In this document: one piece after another, positions 52,341 to 59,979 of the stretch
How positions within the stretch are numbered: position 1 is the stretch's first letter
How the letters are laid out: each line of letters opens with the position of its first letter
DNA from: Litorivita sp040371945
GTDB lineage: Bacteria; Pseudomonadota; Alphaproteobacteria; Rhodobacterales; Rhodobacteraceae
Assembly: GCF_040371945.1 (NCBI RefSeq)
Contig: NZ_BAABWS010000001.1
Span: 1,736,001 to 1,800,000 of the forward strand
Length of the DNA stretch: 64,000 nt
Direction of reading: 5' to 3'
Made by a program: the position numbers and the translations under genes
Notes under the pieces: generated by a model
Database searches by the model: none
Seen by the model: the letters and a program-made list of their open reading frames with translations, nothing else
What the model was told of the DNA's origin: nothing

Positions 52341-53453
52341 TCAGGCCTTGGCAGGCAGCTTGCGATAGATGAAGTCTTGCTGCGCCTGCGCGCCCAATTC
52401 CGCCTCCAAAAGCGCATCGACCAACCCGCGATGGGGCGATTTGCGGCACACCGGATCGGTGGCGCTGGCATCGGCGGCGATGGCCATGGCTTGGCAGCGG
52501 CAGCCGCCGAAATCCACGTCGCGCCGCTCGCAGCTTTGGCACAGGTCGGGCATCCAATCGGTGCCGCGATAGGCCGCAAAGGCCGGCCCGTCATACCAGA
52601 TCTCGGCCAATGGCACGTCTTGGGCGTGTTGGAAGGTCAGATGCGGGATCGTCTCGGCGGCGTGGCAGGGAAGAACCTTGCCGTCCGGCGCGATGTTGAG
52701 GCCCGTCGAGCCCCATCCGCCCATGCAGGCTTTGGGAAAATCGGCGTAGTAATCGGGCGGCACGAAATCGATGACCAATGCGCCGCGATGGGTCTCGCGC
52801 GCGCTGGCGACCAAGGCTTTGGCGGCATCGACCTGTTCGCGCGTCGGCTGCAACATCGCGCGATTCTCCAAGGCCCAACCTTGGAATTGCACGCAAGCCA
52901 CCTCCATCCGCCGCGCGCCAAGCTTGAGCGCAAGCTCGATCGTGGCGGGCAGATCATCGAGGTTATGGCGGTGCATCACCGCATTGAGCGTCAGCGGAAA
53001 GCCAAGCCGCGCGATATGTTCGGCGACATGCATCTTGCGCTCGAACCCGCCCTTATAGCCGCCGACCCAATCGGCCAGTTGTGGCGCAACGCCTTGGACC
53101 GAAAGCTGGATATGATCGAGCCCCGCGTCATTGAGCGCCTCGAGCCGTTTAGGCGTCAACCCGATGCCCGAGGTGATCAGATTGGTATAAAGCCCCGCCT
53201 CGCGCGCCGCGATCACCAGATCGACCAGATCGCGCCGCGAGGCGGGCTCGCCCCCCGACAGGTGCAATTGCAGCACCCCCAAATCGGCGGCTTGGCGAAA
53301 GATATCTGCCCATTGATCAGTCTCTAACTCGGCAGAAATCGCCGTGAGTTCCTGCGGATTCGAGCAGTAAGGGCAGGACAGCGGACAGCGGTGCGTCAGC
53401 TCGGCGAGCATCGCAATCGGCGGGTTCGGGCGTGGTTTTGCGGGGGCGTTCAT
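52341..53453 (-). CDS. pqqE: PqqA peptide cyclase PqqE
   Basis: PqqE is the radical SAM enzyme that joins the Glu and Tyr side chains of PqqA by a carbon-carbon bond. The 370-residue protein has the radical SAM motif CPLSCPYC (Cys23, Cys27, Cys30) and GGEPASRRDL. A C-terminal SPASM-type region has cysteines in KACMGGWG, KVLPCHAAETI, DLCQSCERRDVDFGGCRCQA for auxiliary Fe-S clusters. It is the last gene of leftward pqqABCDE and overlaps pqqD by four bases. Confidence 0.96.
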   Translation of the reverse strand: MNAPAKPRPNPPIAMLAELTHRCPLSCPYCSNPQELTAISAELETDQWADIFRQAADLGVLQLHLSGGEPASRRDLVDLVIAAREAGLYTNLITSGIGLTPKRLEALNDAGLDHIQLSVQGVAPQLADWVGGYKGGFERKMHVAEHIARLGFPLTLNAVMHRHNLDDLPATIELALKLGARRMEVACVQFQGWALENRAMLQPTREQVDAAKALVASARETHRGALVIDFVPPDYYADFPKACMGGWGSTGLNIAPDGKVLPCHAAETIPHLTFQHAQDVPLAEIWYDGPAFAAYRGTDWMPDLCQSCERRDVDFGGCRCQAMAIAADASATDPVCRKSPHRGLVDALLEAELGAQAQQDFIYRKLPAKA

Positions 53454-53725
53454 GGCTGTTTCATCTCGACAAGGCGCTTTTCGGCTAGGCCGGATAGAAA
53501 TTCGTGAACGTCGCTTTGCACGGCCTCAACCGGCGCGCCGTAACGTTCGGCCAGACCGGCGGCGATCTGGGCCTCGCTGCGCGACCCGTCAAGTTCGCCG
53601 AGGATCGCGTCGCCAATGGGGTCGAGCATCAAGGCGCGCTCTGGCCCGAGCAAAACCGCCCGTCCGCGCACGCGGTCGAAATGCCGCCGCACCCCGCGCG
53701 GCAGATATGGGATCGCGCCGCTCAC
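53450..53725 (-). CDS. pqqD: PQQ biosynthesis peptide chaperone PqqD
   Basis: PqqD binds PqqA and presents it to PqqE. The 91-residue protein has the family pattern PYLPRGVRRHFDRVRGRAVLLGPERALMLDPIGDAILGELDG and ends with the winged-helix-like segment HEFLSGLAEKRLVE. It overlaps pqqC and pqqE by ATGA, indicating coupled synthesis with both. Confidence 0.95.
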   Translation of the reverse strand: MSGAIPYLPRGVRRHFDRVRGRAVLLGPERALMLDPIGDAILGELDGSRSEAQIAAGLAERYGAPVEAVQSDVHEFLSGLAEKRLVEMKQP

Positions 53726-54477
53726 AACAGCCCTTCATGCGGTTGCCAGCCGCCAGGCGGAATGCGGGCGGGGGCGACATAGGCCGAATGCAGCGCGTCA
53801 AGCTGCGCCCAAAGCACCTCGGTCTTGAAGGTCAGCGCCGCCGCCGCCGCGTCTTGGTCGGCGCGGGTCAGGGCGCGGTCCATCACCCATTTGAGGCCAA
53901 AGGCCACATCCTTGGGTGCCTCGGTCAACCGGTGTTGGAAATAGGCGATCGTATCGGGATTGGCGAAATCGTAATGCTCCAGCAATCCGGCGATCCGCGT
54001 TTTATGGATGGTCGGCGCGAAGAGTTCGGTCAGCGAGGAGGCCATGGCGGGCAAGAGCGGCTCGTCGCGCACAAAACGCACGTAAGCATCCACGGCAAAA
54101 CGGGTGGCGGGCAAAATACCGACCTCGGAGGCGACATAATCAGGGTCAAGCCCGACGCCCTCGGCCAGTTTGAGCCAACGGCGAATGCCGCCGCCGCTCT
54201 CCACCCCGCCATCGTGATCCTCGATGCGCGAGCGCCACGCGCGGCGCAGGTCGGGATCGGAGACGCGCGACATAAAGGCCGCGTCCTTCATCGGAATGCG
54301 GGTTTGGTAGTAGTAACGGTTGATCACCCAAGCGCGCACTTGGTCGATGGTGCAGCCGCCCGAATGCAGCAATTGGTGAAACGGGTGTTTGTCATGATAA
54401 CGCTCGGCCCCGATCTGGCGCAGGCGGGCCTCGAAATCGGCGGCGCTGTCGGGGGGCAAAAGGGCGGCATTTGTCAT
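53722..54477 (-). CDS. pqqC: Pyrroloquinoline-quinone synthase PqqC
   Basis: PqqC carries out the final ring closure and eight-electron oxidation that makes PQQ, using oxygen and no metal. The 251-residue all-helical protein shows ERYHDKHPFHQLLHSGGCTIDQVRAWVINRYYYQTRIPMKDAAFMSR, with the conserved His and Tyr/Arg active-site residues. WRSRIEDHDGG and YFQHRLTEAPKDVAF follow. It overlaps pqqB and pqqD by four bases each. Confidence 0.97.
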   Translation of the reverse strand: MTNAALLPPDSAADFEARLRQIGAERYHDKHPFHQLLHSGGCTIDQVRAWVINRYYYQTRIPMKDAAFMSRVSDPDLRRAWRSRIEDHDGGVESGGGIRRWLKLAEGVGLDPDYVASEVGILPATRFAVDAYVRFVRDEPLLPAMASSLTELFAPTIHKTRIAGLLEHYDFANPDTIAYFQHRLTEAPKDVAFGLKWVMDRALTRADQDAAAAALTFKTEVLWAQLDALHSAYVAPARIPPGGWQPHEGLL

Positions 54478-55364
54478 AATTCAAGCTCCATGCCATCGGC
54501 GGTGATCTGCCACCCATGGGCCAGCGCCTCGGCGCGTTCCGGCCCGTCCGGTTGCAAAATCGGATTGGTGTTGTTGATGTGGATATAGAGTTTGCGCGTC
54601 TGCGTCAGCCCGCTCAATCGGGCCAGAGAGCCTGCATCGCCGCGCATGGAAATATGCCCCATCCGCGCGCCGGTTTTCGCGCCGGTGCCGGTTTGCGCCA
54701 TCTCGTCGTTTTCCCAAACCGTGCCGTCAAACAGCAGCATATCCGCCTCGCCAAGCCGCGCCACCAACCAATCGGGCAGGGTCGCACAGCCGGGGATATA
54801 GTAAAGCACCTTGGCCCCGTCGGTGATCCGCAAACCGACGGTATTCTCGCCCATGGCTTCGGTATCGACCTCGGCGCCCTCCATATAGAGCGGCACTTTT
54901 CCAGGAACCGCGAAGGGGGTGATTTGCAGGCCCGCCAGCGGGCTGAAGGCCGCGTCAAGCGCGATGGTCTCTTTGCTCACCAGTGCCGGATCAAGCACGG
55001 CAAAGACGCTGTCGCGATCCAGAATGCCGAGCGTCTCGGATGTGGCATAGACCGTGAAAGGCGTCTTTTCGCGCAGGGTCAGCAAGCCTGCCACATGGTC
55101 GATATCGCCATTGGTCAAGACCACCGCCCGCACGGGGCTACCGCGCAGGGATGTCGGATGCATCGACGGGCTGGAGGCGAATTGGGCACGGATGTCGGGC
55201 GAGGCGTTCAAAACCACCCAGTCCACCCCATCAACGGAAACCGCCACCGACGATTGTGTCATCGGTGGCAGTCGGCCCGTTCGGGCGTCTGTGCAGTTGC
55301 GGCAGCCACAATTCCATTGCGGAAGGCCACCGCCCGCGCCCGCGCCAAGTATCGTAATGAACAC
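54474..55364 (-). CDS. pqqB: PqqB, metallo-beta-lactamase-fold oxygenase in PQQ synthesis
   Basis: PqqB acts between PqqE/F and PqqC, probably hydroxylating the Glu-Tyr intermediate. The 296-residue protein starts at GTG with ITILGAGAGGGLPQWNCGCRNC. It has a degenerate metal-site motif TNGDIDHVAGLLTLRE, FDGTVWENDEM and GHISMRGD. YIHINNTNPIL follows near the end. Length and motifs match the family. It begins 22 bases after pqqA. Confidence 0.95.
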   Translation of the reverse strand: MFITILGAGAGGGLPQWNCGCRNCTDARTGRLPPMTQSSVAVSVDGVDWVVLNASPDIRAQFASSPSMHPTSLRGSPVRAVVLTNGDIDHVAGLLTLREKTPFTVYATSETLGILDRDSVFAVLDPALVSKETIALDAAFSPLAGLQITPFAVPGKVPLYMEGAEVDTEAMGENTVGLRITDGAKVLYYIPGCATLPDWLVARLGEADMLLFDGTVWENDEMAQTGTGAKTGARMGHISMRGDAGSLARLSGLTQTRKLYIHINNTNPILQPDGPERAEALAHGWQITADGMELEL

Positions 55365-55386
55365 GGGGGCTATCGGTCCTTATGGA

Positions 55387-55491
55387 TTAAAACAGGTCGC
55401 GCTCTGCGCCGCGATCGTCTTCCGAAGGGCCGTACATGTTGATTTCCATACCGCAGTTGATTTCGACTGCTGTCGGTTTCGTCCAAGCCAT
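55387..55491 (-). CDS. pqqA: PQQ precursor peptide PqqA
   Basis: PqqA is the ribosomal peptide whose Glu and Tyr become PQQ. The 34-residue peptide starts MAWTKPTAVEINCGMEIN and continues with MYGPSEDDRGAERDLF. The required ExxxY is present as Glu16-I-N-M-Tyr20. GGGAGGATACTAAG precedes the ATG at 55491. It lies directly upstream of pqqB in the same direction, and a degenerate copy of the island motif is 61 bases upstream. It is too short for most automated gene thresholds. Confidence 0.95.
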   Translation of the reverse strand: MAWTKPTAVEINCGMEINMYGPSEDDRGAERDLF

Positions 55492-55551
55492 CTTAGTATC
55501 CTCCCTAAAGATTTCTATGTGCAGCCTATGCGCTGCGGGTGAATGCGCAAA

Positions 55552-55567
55552 TACGACTAAGGGTGTA
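55552..55567. promoter_or_regulatory. Island motif copy upstream of pqqA
   Basis: The plus strand reads TACGACTAAGGGTGTA, an imperfect inverted repeat with half-sites TACGAC and GGTGTA. It lies 61 bases upstream of the pqqA start on the opposite strand and so may control pqqABCDE. Confidence 0.55.
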
Positions 55568-55588
55568 ATGCGCGGTCTTATGACGGGT

Positions 55589-55615
55589 GGAAAGGGCAGG
55601 AGCGCCGCCCTTTCC
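55589..55615 (-). terminator. Hairpin after the aldehyde oxidoreductase large-subunit gene
   Basis: GGAAAGGGC and GCCCTTTCC make a perfect 9-bp stem with a 9-base loop, 33 bases beyond the stop codon of the large subunit. No T-tract follows on the minus strand, so termination may be Rho-assisted. Confidence 0.5.
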
Positions 55616-55647
55616 GGTGTTGATTCTATCGAGATGATAGCACGCGG

Positions 55648-57915
55648 CTACATCGCCGCCTTCACTTTTTCCGGCGTGATCGGCAAGGAACGCACCCGCG
55701 CGCCAGAGGCGGCAAAGATCGCATTGGCAATCGCAGGCGCGACCGCCGTTGTCCCCGGCTCGCCGCAACCTGTCGGATAGCCGTTCACCTCAAGCAATTC
55801 GACGTCAAGCTCGGGCAGGTCCGACATCCGCATCGGGGTATAGGTGTCGAAATTGCGATCCTGAATGGCGCCGTTTTCAAAGGTGCCATCCTCCAGCAAG
55901 GCAATCGACATGCCCCAAAGCGCGCCGCCGGTCAGCTGTGCCTTGACGCCGGTGGGGTTCACCGAAGTCCCCACATCCATCGCCAAAGTCAGCTTGTTGA
56001 CCTTCACCGCGCCGGTGGCCTTATCCACCGTCACATCCGCCGCGCAGGCGGTCCAAGAGGCCGAGGCGCGTTCCTGCGCCGTCACCGCCGACAGGCCGAT
56101 GCCGCGGCCCTCGCCCAGATCGGAGCCATAGCCGGAGCGGTCCGCCACCGATTTGAGCACCGCCGCAAGACGTTTCGCGCCGCCCGTGGTGATGCCTGCG
56201 CCGGCGTTCTTTCCCGCACCGTCCAGCATCGACATCCGCAATTCGAGCGGATCGACGCCCAGATCATGGGCGATCTCGTCGATGAAGCTTTCACCGGCAA
56301 AGAACTGCCAACCCGGTCCGACCGACCGCAAATGCCCCGGAGGCATCGCGCCTTGGGCCACGGCGTTCATCGACAAGAGCACCTTTTGGTTCGGCATCGT
56401 ATACCAATGATCGGCGCCGTTGACGGCAAACCCGTCCAACTTCTTCTCGGGATCGCCCGACAGGTCCGGCGCAAGAAAGGCGGGCGCCTGACGCGCCGAG
56501 GCCCATGCCGAGGCCGAGCTGACGTGCCATGTGTCGATCTTGCCGCCTTTGAGGCCCGCTTTCATCGCCACGGTGGCCGCAGGGCGGGTAAAGTCCACCT
56601 GCATATCGACCTCGCGCGAATAGACCATCTTGACCGGTTTGCCGACCTCTTTGGCGGTCAGGCAGGCCATGACCACATAGTCGCAATCCAGACGCCGCCC
56701 GAAGCCGCCGCCAAGCATATGTTGGTGGAACATGATCTTTTCGGGGGCCACGCCCAGCGCGCCGACCAGACCCATCACCAGGGTTTGGAACTGGTTGCCT
56801 GCATAGATGTTATAGGTGCCATCGGCGCTGATATCGACGGTGCAATTCATCGGCTCCAGCGGCGCGTGGATATTGACGCCGGTCTCGTAAACCGCCTCCA
56901 TCACCTTGTCCGCAGCGGCCAGTCCCGCATCGGCATCGCCGTCATTGAGGAACAGTCGCGTGGCCTCTCCGGTCTCGATCAAACGCGCGTTTTCGGCATG
57001 GATCGCGGCCAGATCAACCGCCGCATTCGGCCCCAGATCATAATCGATCTGCAGCGCCTCTGCGGCCTGTTTGGCGTTCCAATAGCTGTCGGCAATCGCC
57101 ATCACGAGGCCGGTTTGCGTGCCAAGCGGATCATTGACGATGACATAGCGCTCATAGCCTTTGATCATCTTGGCTTTGCTGTCATCCACCGATTTGACCG
57201 AGGCACCGTAACGCACCGGCGGCTCGGCGGGCGTGGCATAGACCATACCGTCGAGCTGCACGTCGATGCCGTATTTGGCGGTGCCGTTGGTTTTGGCCGG
57301 AATATCGAGCGCGGGAATGGATTGCCCGACGATCTTGCGATCTCCTGCGCCCTTGAGGCTCAAAGCCTTCATCTCGTCTTCGCTAAATGCGCGCGGCTCG
57401 ATGCCCATGGCGACGAGATCCCCGTAAGAGACGGATTTGCCGCCGCCCGAAATCACCCCGTTCTCGACGGTGTAATCGGCCGCCGTGCCGCCCAATTTTT
57501 CCGCTGCGGCCTCGACAAGCGCGATCCGCCCTGCGGCGCCCGCGCGGCTGAGCGCGTCAAAGGTCCAGTTGACCGACCACGATCCGCCGGTGATATGCAG
57601 GCCAAAGGCAGGGTTGAACCCCACATAGGCCAATTCGATTTTCGACCAGTCGCATTCCAGCTCCTCGGCCAGAGCCTGAGACAGGGCGGTGCCGACATGC
57701 TGGCCCATTTCGGCCTTGGGGATATGCACAACGATGCGCCCGTCCGCGTGGATGTCATAGAACATCGAGGGCGAGATCGAGGCCGCATGGCTGGCCGCAT
57801 CCGCGCCCGTGGGCATGACGCCATAGCCGAGCGACAAAGCGCCGGTGGCAGCAGAGGCGACAAGGAAGCCGCGGCGGCTAAGCTCGGGCTGTGCGGGTTT
57901 GTCTTGATATGTCAT
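55648..57915 (-). CDS. Xanthine dehydrogenase-family molybdopterin subunit (IorB-like)
   Basis: This is the catalytic molybdenum subunit of a periplasmic aldehyde or hydroxylase enzyme of the IorAB type. The 755-residue protein has a twin-arginine signal SRRGFLVASAATGALSLGYG. The molybdopterin-binding domain includes HQHMLGGGFGRRLDCDYV, and APLEPMNCTVDI precedes it. The C-terminal block GEPGTTAVAPAIANAIFAASGARVRSLPITPEKV carries the catalytic glutamate in GCGEPG. Its partner 2Fe-2S gene lies 10 bases upstream. In a PQQ-alcohol locus it likely oxidises the aldehyde product to an acid. No third cytochrome subunit follows. Confidence 0.88.
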   Translation of the reverse strand: MTYQDKPAQPELSRRGFLVASAATGALSLGYGVMPTGADAASHAASISPSMFYDIHADGRIVVHIPKAEMGQHVGTALSQALAEELECDWSKIELAYVGFNPAFGLHITGGSWSVNWTFDALSRAGAAGRIALVEAAAEKLGGTAADYTVENGVISGGGKSVSYGDLVAMGIEPRAFSEDEMKALSLKGAGDRKIVGQSIPALDIPAKTNGTAKYGIDVQLDGMVYATPAEPPVRYGASVKSVDDSKAKMIKGYERYVIVNDPLGTQTGLVMAIADSYWNAKQAAEALQIDYDLGPNAAVDLAAIHAENARLIETGEATRLFLNDGDADAGLAAADKVMEAVYETGVNIHAPLEPMNCTVDISADGTYNIYAGNQFQTLVMGLVGALGVAPEKIMFHQHMLGGGFGRRLDCDYVVMACLTAKEVGKPVKMVYSREVDMQVDFTRPAATVAMKAGLKGGKIDTWHVSSASAWASARQAPAFLAPDLSGDPEKKLDGFAVNGADHWYTMPNQKVLLSMNAVAQGAMPPGHLRSVGPGWQFFAGESFIDEIAHDLGVDPLELRMSMLDGAGKNAGAGITTGGAKRLAAVLKSVADRSGYGSDLGEGRGIGLSAVTAQERASASWTACAADVTVDKATGAVKVNKLTLAMDVGTSVNPTGVKAQLTGGALWGMSIALLEDGTFENGAIQDRNFDTYTPMRMSDLPELDVELLEVNGYPTGCGEPGTTAVAPAIANAIFAASGARVRSLPITPEKVKAAM

Positions 57916-57925
57916 GTTCTGCTCC

Positions 57926-58378
57926 TCACGCTTTCGAGGCGCGCATGATGGCGCTTTCGATACGATCATAGGTCATGCAGCGGCACAGGTTGCCGGACAT
58001 GGCGCTGCGGATCTCTTCGCTGCTGGGCGAGGGGTTGCTCGACAACAGATCGGCGGCCTGCATCAACTGGCCGGACTGGCAATAGCCGCATTGCGGCACC
58101 TGCTCTTCGATCCATGCTTTTTGCAACGGATGATCCCCGTCGGCGCTCAATCCTTCGATGGTTGTGACCTCATCGCCATCGGACAACGAGTCGATCTGGG
58201 TCTGGCACGAGCGCACGGCCGTGCCGTTCACATGCACGGTGCAAGCCCCGCAAAGCCCCGCGCCACAGCCGAATTTCGTGCCTGGAAGATCAAGAGAATC
58301 GCGGATCACCCACAAGAGGGGCGTCCCATCTGCGACATCGACCGCGCGGTCGGTGCCGTTCACCTTTAGGGTCTTCAT
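57926..58378 (-). CDS. 2Fe-2S subunit of the IorAB-type oxidoreductase
   Basis: The 150-residue protein has the two 2Fe-2S cluster domains of this family. The plant-type set is Cys38, Cys43, Cys46, Cys58 in FGCGAGLCGACTVHV and VRSCQ. The helical set is Cys97, Cys100, Cys132, Cys134 in QCGYCQSGQ and NLCRCM. It lacks a signal peptide and would be carried through the Tat system with the large subunit. I chose the ATG at 58378 with GGGAGGAAACG upstream. An island-motif palindrome lies 151 bases upstream. Confidence 0.9.
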   Translation of the reverse strand: MKTLKVNGTDRAVDVADGTPLLWVIRDSLDLPGTKFGCGAGLCGACTVHVNGTAVRSCQTQIDSLSDGDEVTTIEGLSADGDHPLQKAWIEEQVPQCGYCQSGQLMQAADLLSSNPSPSSEEIRSAMSGNLCRCMTYDRIESAIMRASKA

Positions 58379-58528
58379 ATCGTTTCCTCCCTGAAAACGT
58401 TGAATTATTACTCGCAGCGCGTCCAATTCCGCGCGCCTATTGGCCGCGTCTTTCTCCTCCCAAACAAAGGCGCAGGCCCGCAAAGCTTAGTGCGGAAATG
58501 AATTTCGCATATCGGTAATGGGGGGTTT

Positions 58529-58544
58529 TACGACTATGGTCGTA
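58529..58544. promoter_or_regulatory. Perfect palindromic copy of the island motif
   Basis: TACGAC-TATG-GTCGTA is a perfect inverted repeat of the TACGAC half-site. Read on the minus strand, toward the aldehyde oxidoreductase genes, it is TACGACCATAG. A further weaker copy on the same strand (TAAGACTAAGGG) lies at 58547-58558. Confidence 0.6.
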
Positions 58545-58580
58545 ATCCCTTAGTCTTATGCATCTGCAGCAATTTTATCC

Positions 58581-58595
58581 TGACTCTAATAGTCA
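58581..58595. promoter_or_regulatory. Iron-Rhodo-box 1 upstream of hemP
   Basis: TGA-CTCTAATAG-TCA fits the TGA-N9-TCA pattern of the iron-responsive box bound by RirA-type regulators in Rhodobacterales. Confidence 0.6.
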
Positions 58596-58607
58596 TGTTG
58601 ACATACC

Positions 58608-58622
58608 TGATTAAATTGATCA
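58608..58622. promoter_or_regulatory. Iron-Rhodo-box 2 overlapping the hemP promoter
   Basis: TGA-TTAAATTGA-TCA is a second TGA-N9-TCA site. It lies between a consensus -35 TTGACA (58598-58603) and a -10-like CAGAAT (58621-58626) at 17-base spacing, so a repressor bound here would block RNA polymerase. Confidence 0.65.
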
Positions 58623-58703
58623 GAATTAAAAACAGCCAAGCCCAGCGCAGCCAACCGCCCGACCTGAAAACCCCTCCCTTTCCTCCCAAAAAGGACATTT
58701 GCC

Positions 58704-58901
58704 ATGCTGCATACGAACTGGACCGCTTCGCCCGATCACGACACGCCCCAATCCGCCCGCGCGGCGGCCTATCCGGACCACCATCCGGTCCATAGCGCCG
58801 AAGGCCTGACGGCGGGCGGCAACCTTGCCTATATCCAGCTGGGCGATCAAACCTACACCCTGCGCATCACCCGCGCGGGCAAGCTGATCTTGACCAAATA
58901 G
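58704..58901 (+). CDS. hemP: Hemin uptake protein HemP
   Basis: HemP is a small protein that accompanies heme-uptake genes and in some bacteria activates the heme receptor gene. The 65-residue protein ends with the family signature LAYIQLGDQTYTLRITRAGKLILTK. Its N-terminal half is variable and histidine-rich (SPDHD, PDHHPVH). An AAGGAC ribosome-binding site precedes the ATG. Two iron boxes upstream indicate induction at low iron. The usual downstream heme receptor (hmuR) is not in this window, so the gene stands alone here. Confidence 0.88.
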   Translation: MLHTNWTASPDHDTPQSARAAAYPDHHPVHSAEGLTAGGNLAYIQLGDQTYTLRITRAGKLILTK

Positions 58902-59060
58902 CCGCGCGGCGCAGGCAGGGATTTTGCCGCGCCTGCCCCGCTTGCCACCCGTCTGGCCGTCGCTCTTGCCGCCCGCGTTGCGCGCCGCGCTTCAGGCGTG
59001 CTAGGCTTCCAACATGCGCAAACCAAAGTGTTTTTGCGCCTGTTGAGAGGGCTTTGGCCG

Positions 59061-59945
59061 ATGACCAAAACGGTGCATGTGGCGCTGCAAATCGGGTCTG
59101 CGATGGATGGCAGCGACGGGCTGATCTGGTCCTTGCGCAAGAATGACGCGCTTTTGGCCGCGCAAAACTGCGCTGTGCCACGCCCTAAATACTACCGCCG
59201 CGCGCTGGGCCGTCTGGCCGAAGGGCTGCGCGGCAAACCCGCCCCCGCCGAGGCGCAAGACAACCTGCTCTTTTCGGGGCTGGCGGAGGGCGAGGGGCGC
59301 GTCTTTTTCGTCGACACCGAGCAGATCGGCAATGCCGATGCCGCCTTTGACGACGGGTTGTTTTTCGGCGCGGCGGGCGACATCCCCGCATGGACCCGCG
59401 CGCTTTTCCCCGATGCGCGCTTTAGCTTTCTTATGGGGCTGAGCAATCCGGCGATGCTGATCGCAGAACTGGTGCAAAGCGGCGCCTATGGCACCTATGC
59501 TGAGATCACCGGCGGCGCCGACATTATGGCGCTGCGCTGGTCCGATGTGATCGCGCGGGTGCAGGCGAAAAACCCTGATGTCCCGCTGATCCTGTGGACC
59601 AAGGAAGAGCTGCCCTTTGTCTGGCCGCAGATCATGCGCGCCGCTTTGGGGGTCGGGGAGGATGCGGCTTTGGGCGGCACGCTCGACCCGCTCGGCCCGA
59701 TTCTGACGCCCGACGGCCACGCGCGACTTGTCTCCTACCTCGATGCGCGCAGCGAGTTGAGCGAGACGGCGCGGATGCGCGTGATCGAGATTTTCATGGA
59801 AAAATTCGCCCGCCCCGACCAGATTGCAATCGATATCGATCTGCCCGGATGGGCGGCGGACACCTTCGAGCGCATGACCCAAAACTATGAAACGGATTTG
59901 GAACGCATTGCCTCTATGGAGGGCGTCACGCTTATTTCGGCCTGA
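59061..59945 (+). CDS. Unrecognised protein of the glycan cluster
   Basis: I do not recognise this 294-residue protein. It opens with a strand VHVALQIGSAMDGSDGLIWSLRKND and GLAEGEGRVFFVDTEQIG. Further on it has LFPDARFSFLMGLSNPAMLIAELVQSGAYGTYAEI, which resembles the fold of sulfotransferase or P-loop-free sugar transferases, and DVPLILWTKEELPFVWPQIM. There is no signal peptide or membrane helix. It begins a rightward set with another unknown gene and an FkbM methyltransferase. A GTG-started extension at 58998 is possible. A role in surface glycan synthesis is only suggested by the neighbours. Confidence 0.6.
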   Translation: MTKTVHVALQIGSAMDGSDGLIWSLRKNDALLAAQNCAVPRPKYYRRALGRLAEGLRGKPAPAEAQDNLLFSGLAEGEGRVFFVDTEQIGNADAAFDDGLFFGAAGDIPAWTRALFPDARFSFLMGLSNPAMLIAELVQSGAYGTYAEITGGADIMALRWSDVIARVQAKNPDVPLILWTKEELPFVWPQIMRAALGVGEDAALGGTLDPLGPILTPDGHARLVSYLDARSELSETARMRVIEIFMEKFARPDQIAIDIDLPGWAADTFERMTQNYETDLERIASMEGVTLISA

Positions 59946-59979
59946 CCCCCCGTTTTGATATTTGAAAGCCCTGACGATC

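Noticed and set aside
56266..57948. Open frame of about 560 codons antisense to the molybdenum subunit
   Set aside because: Shadow frame with no recognisable motifs; the opposite strand has a complete IorB-like protein with a Tat signal.
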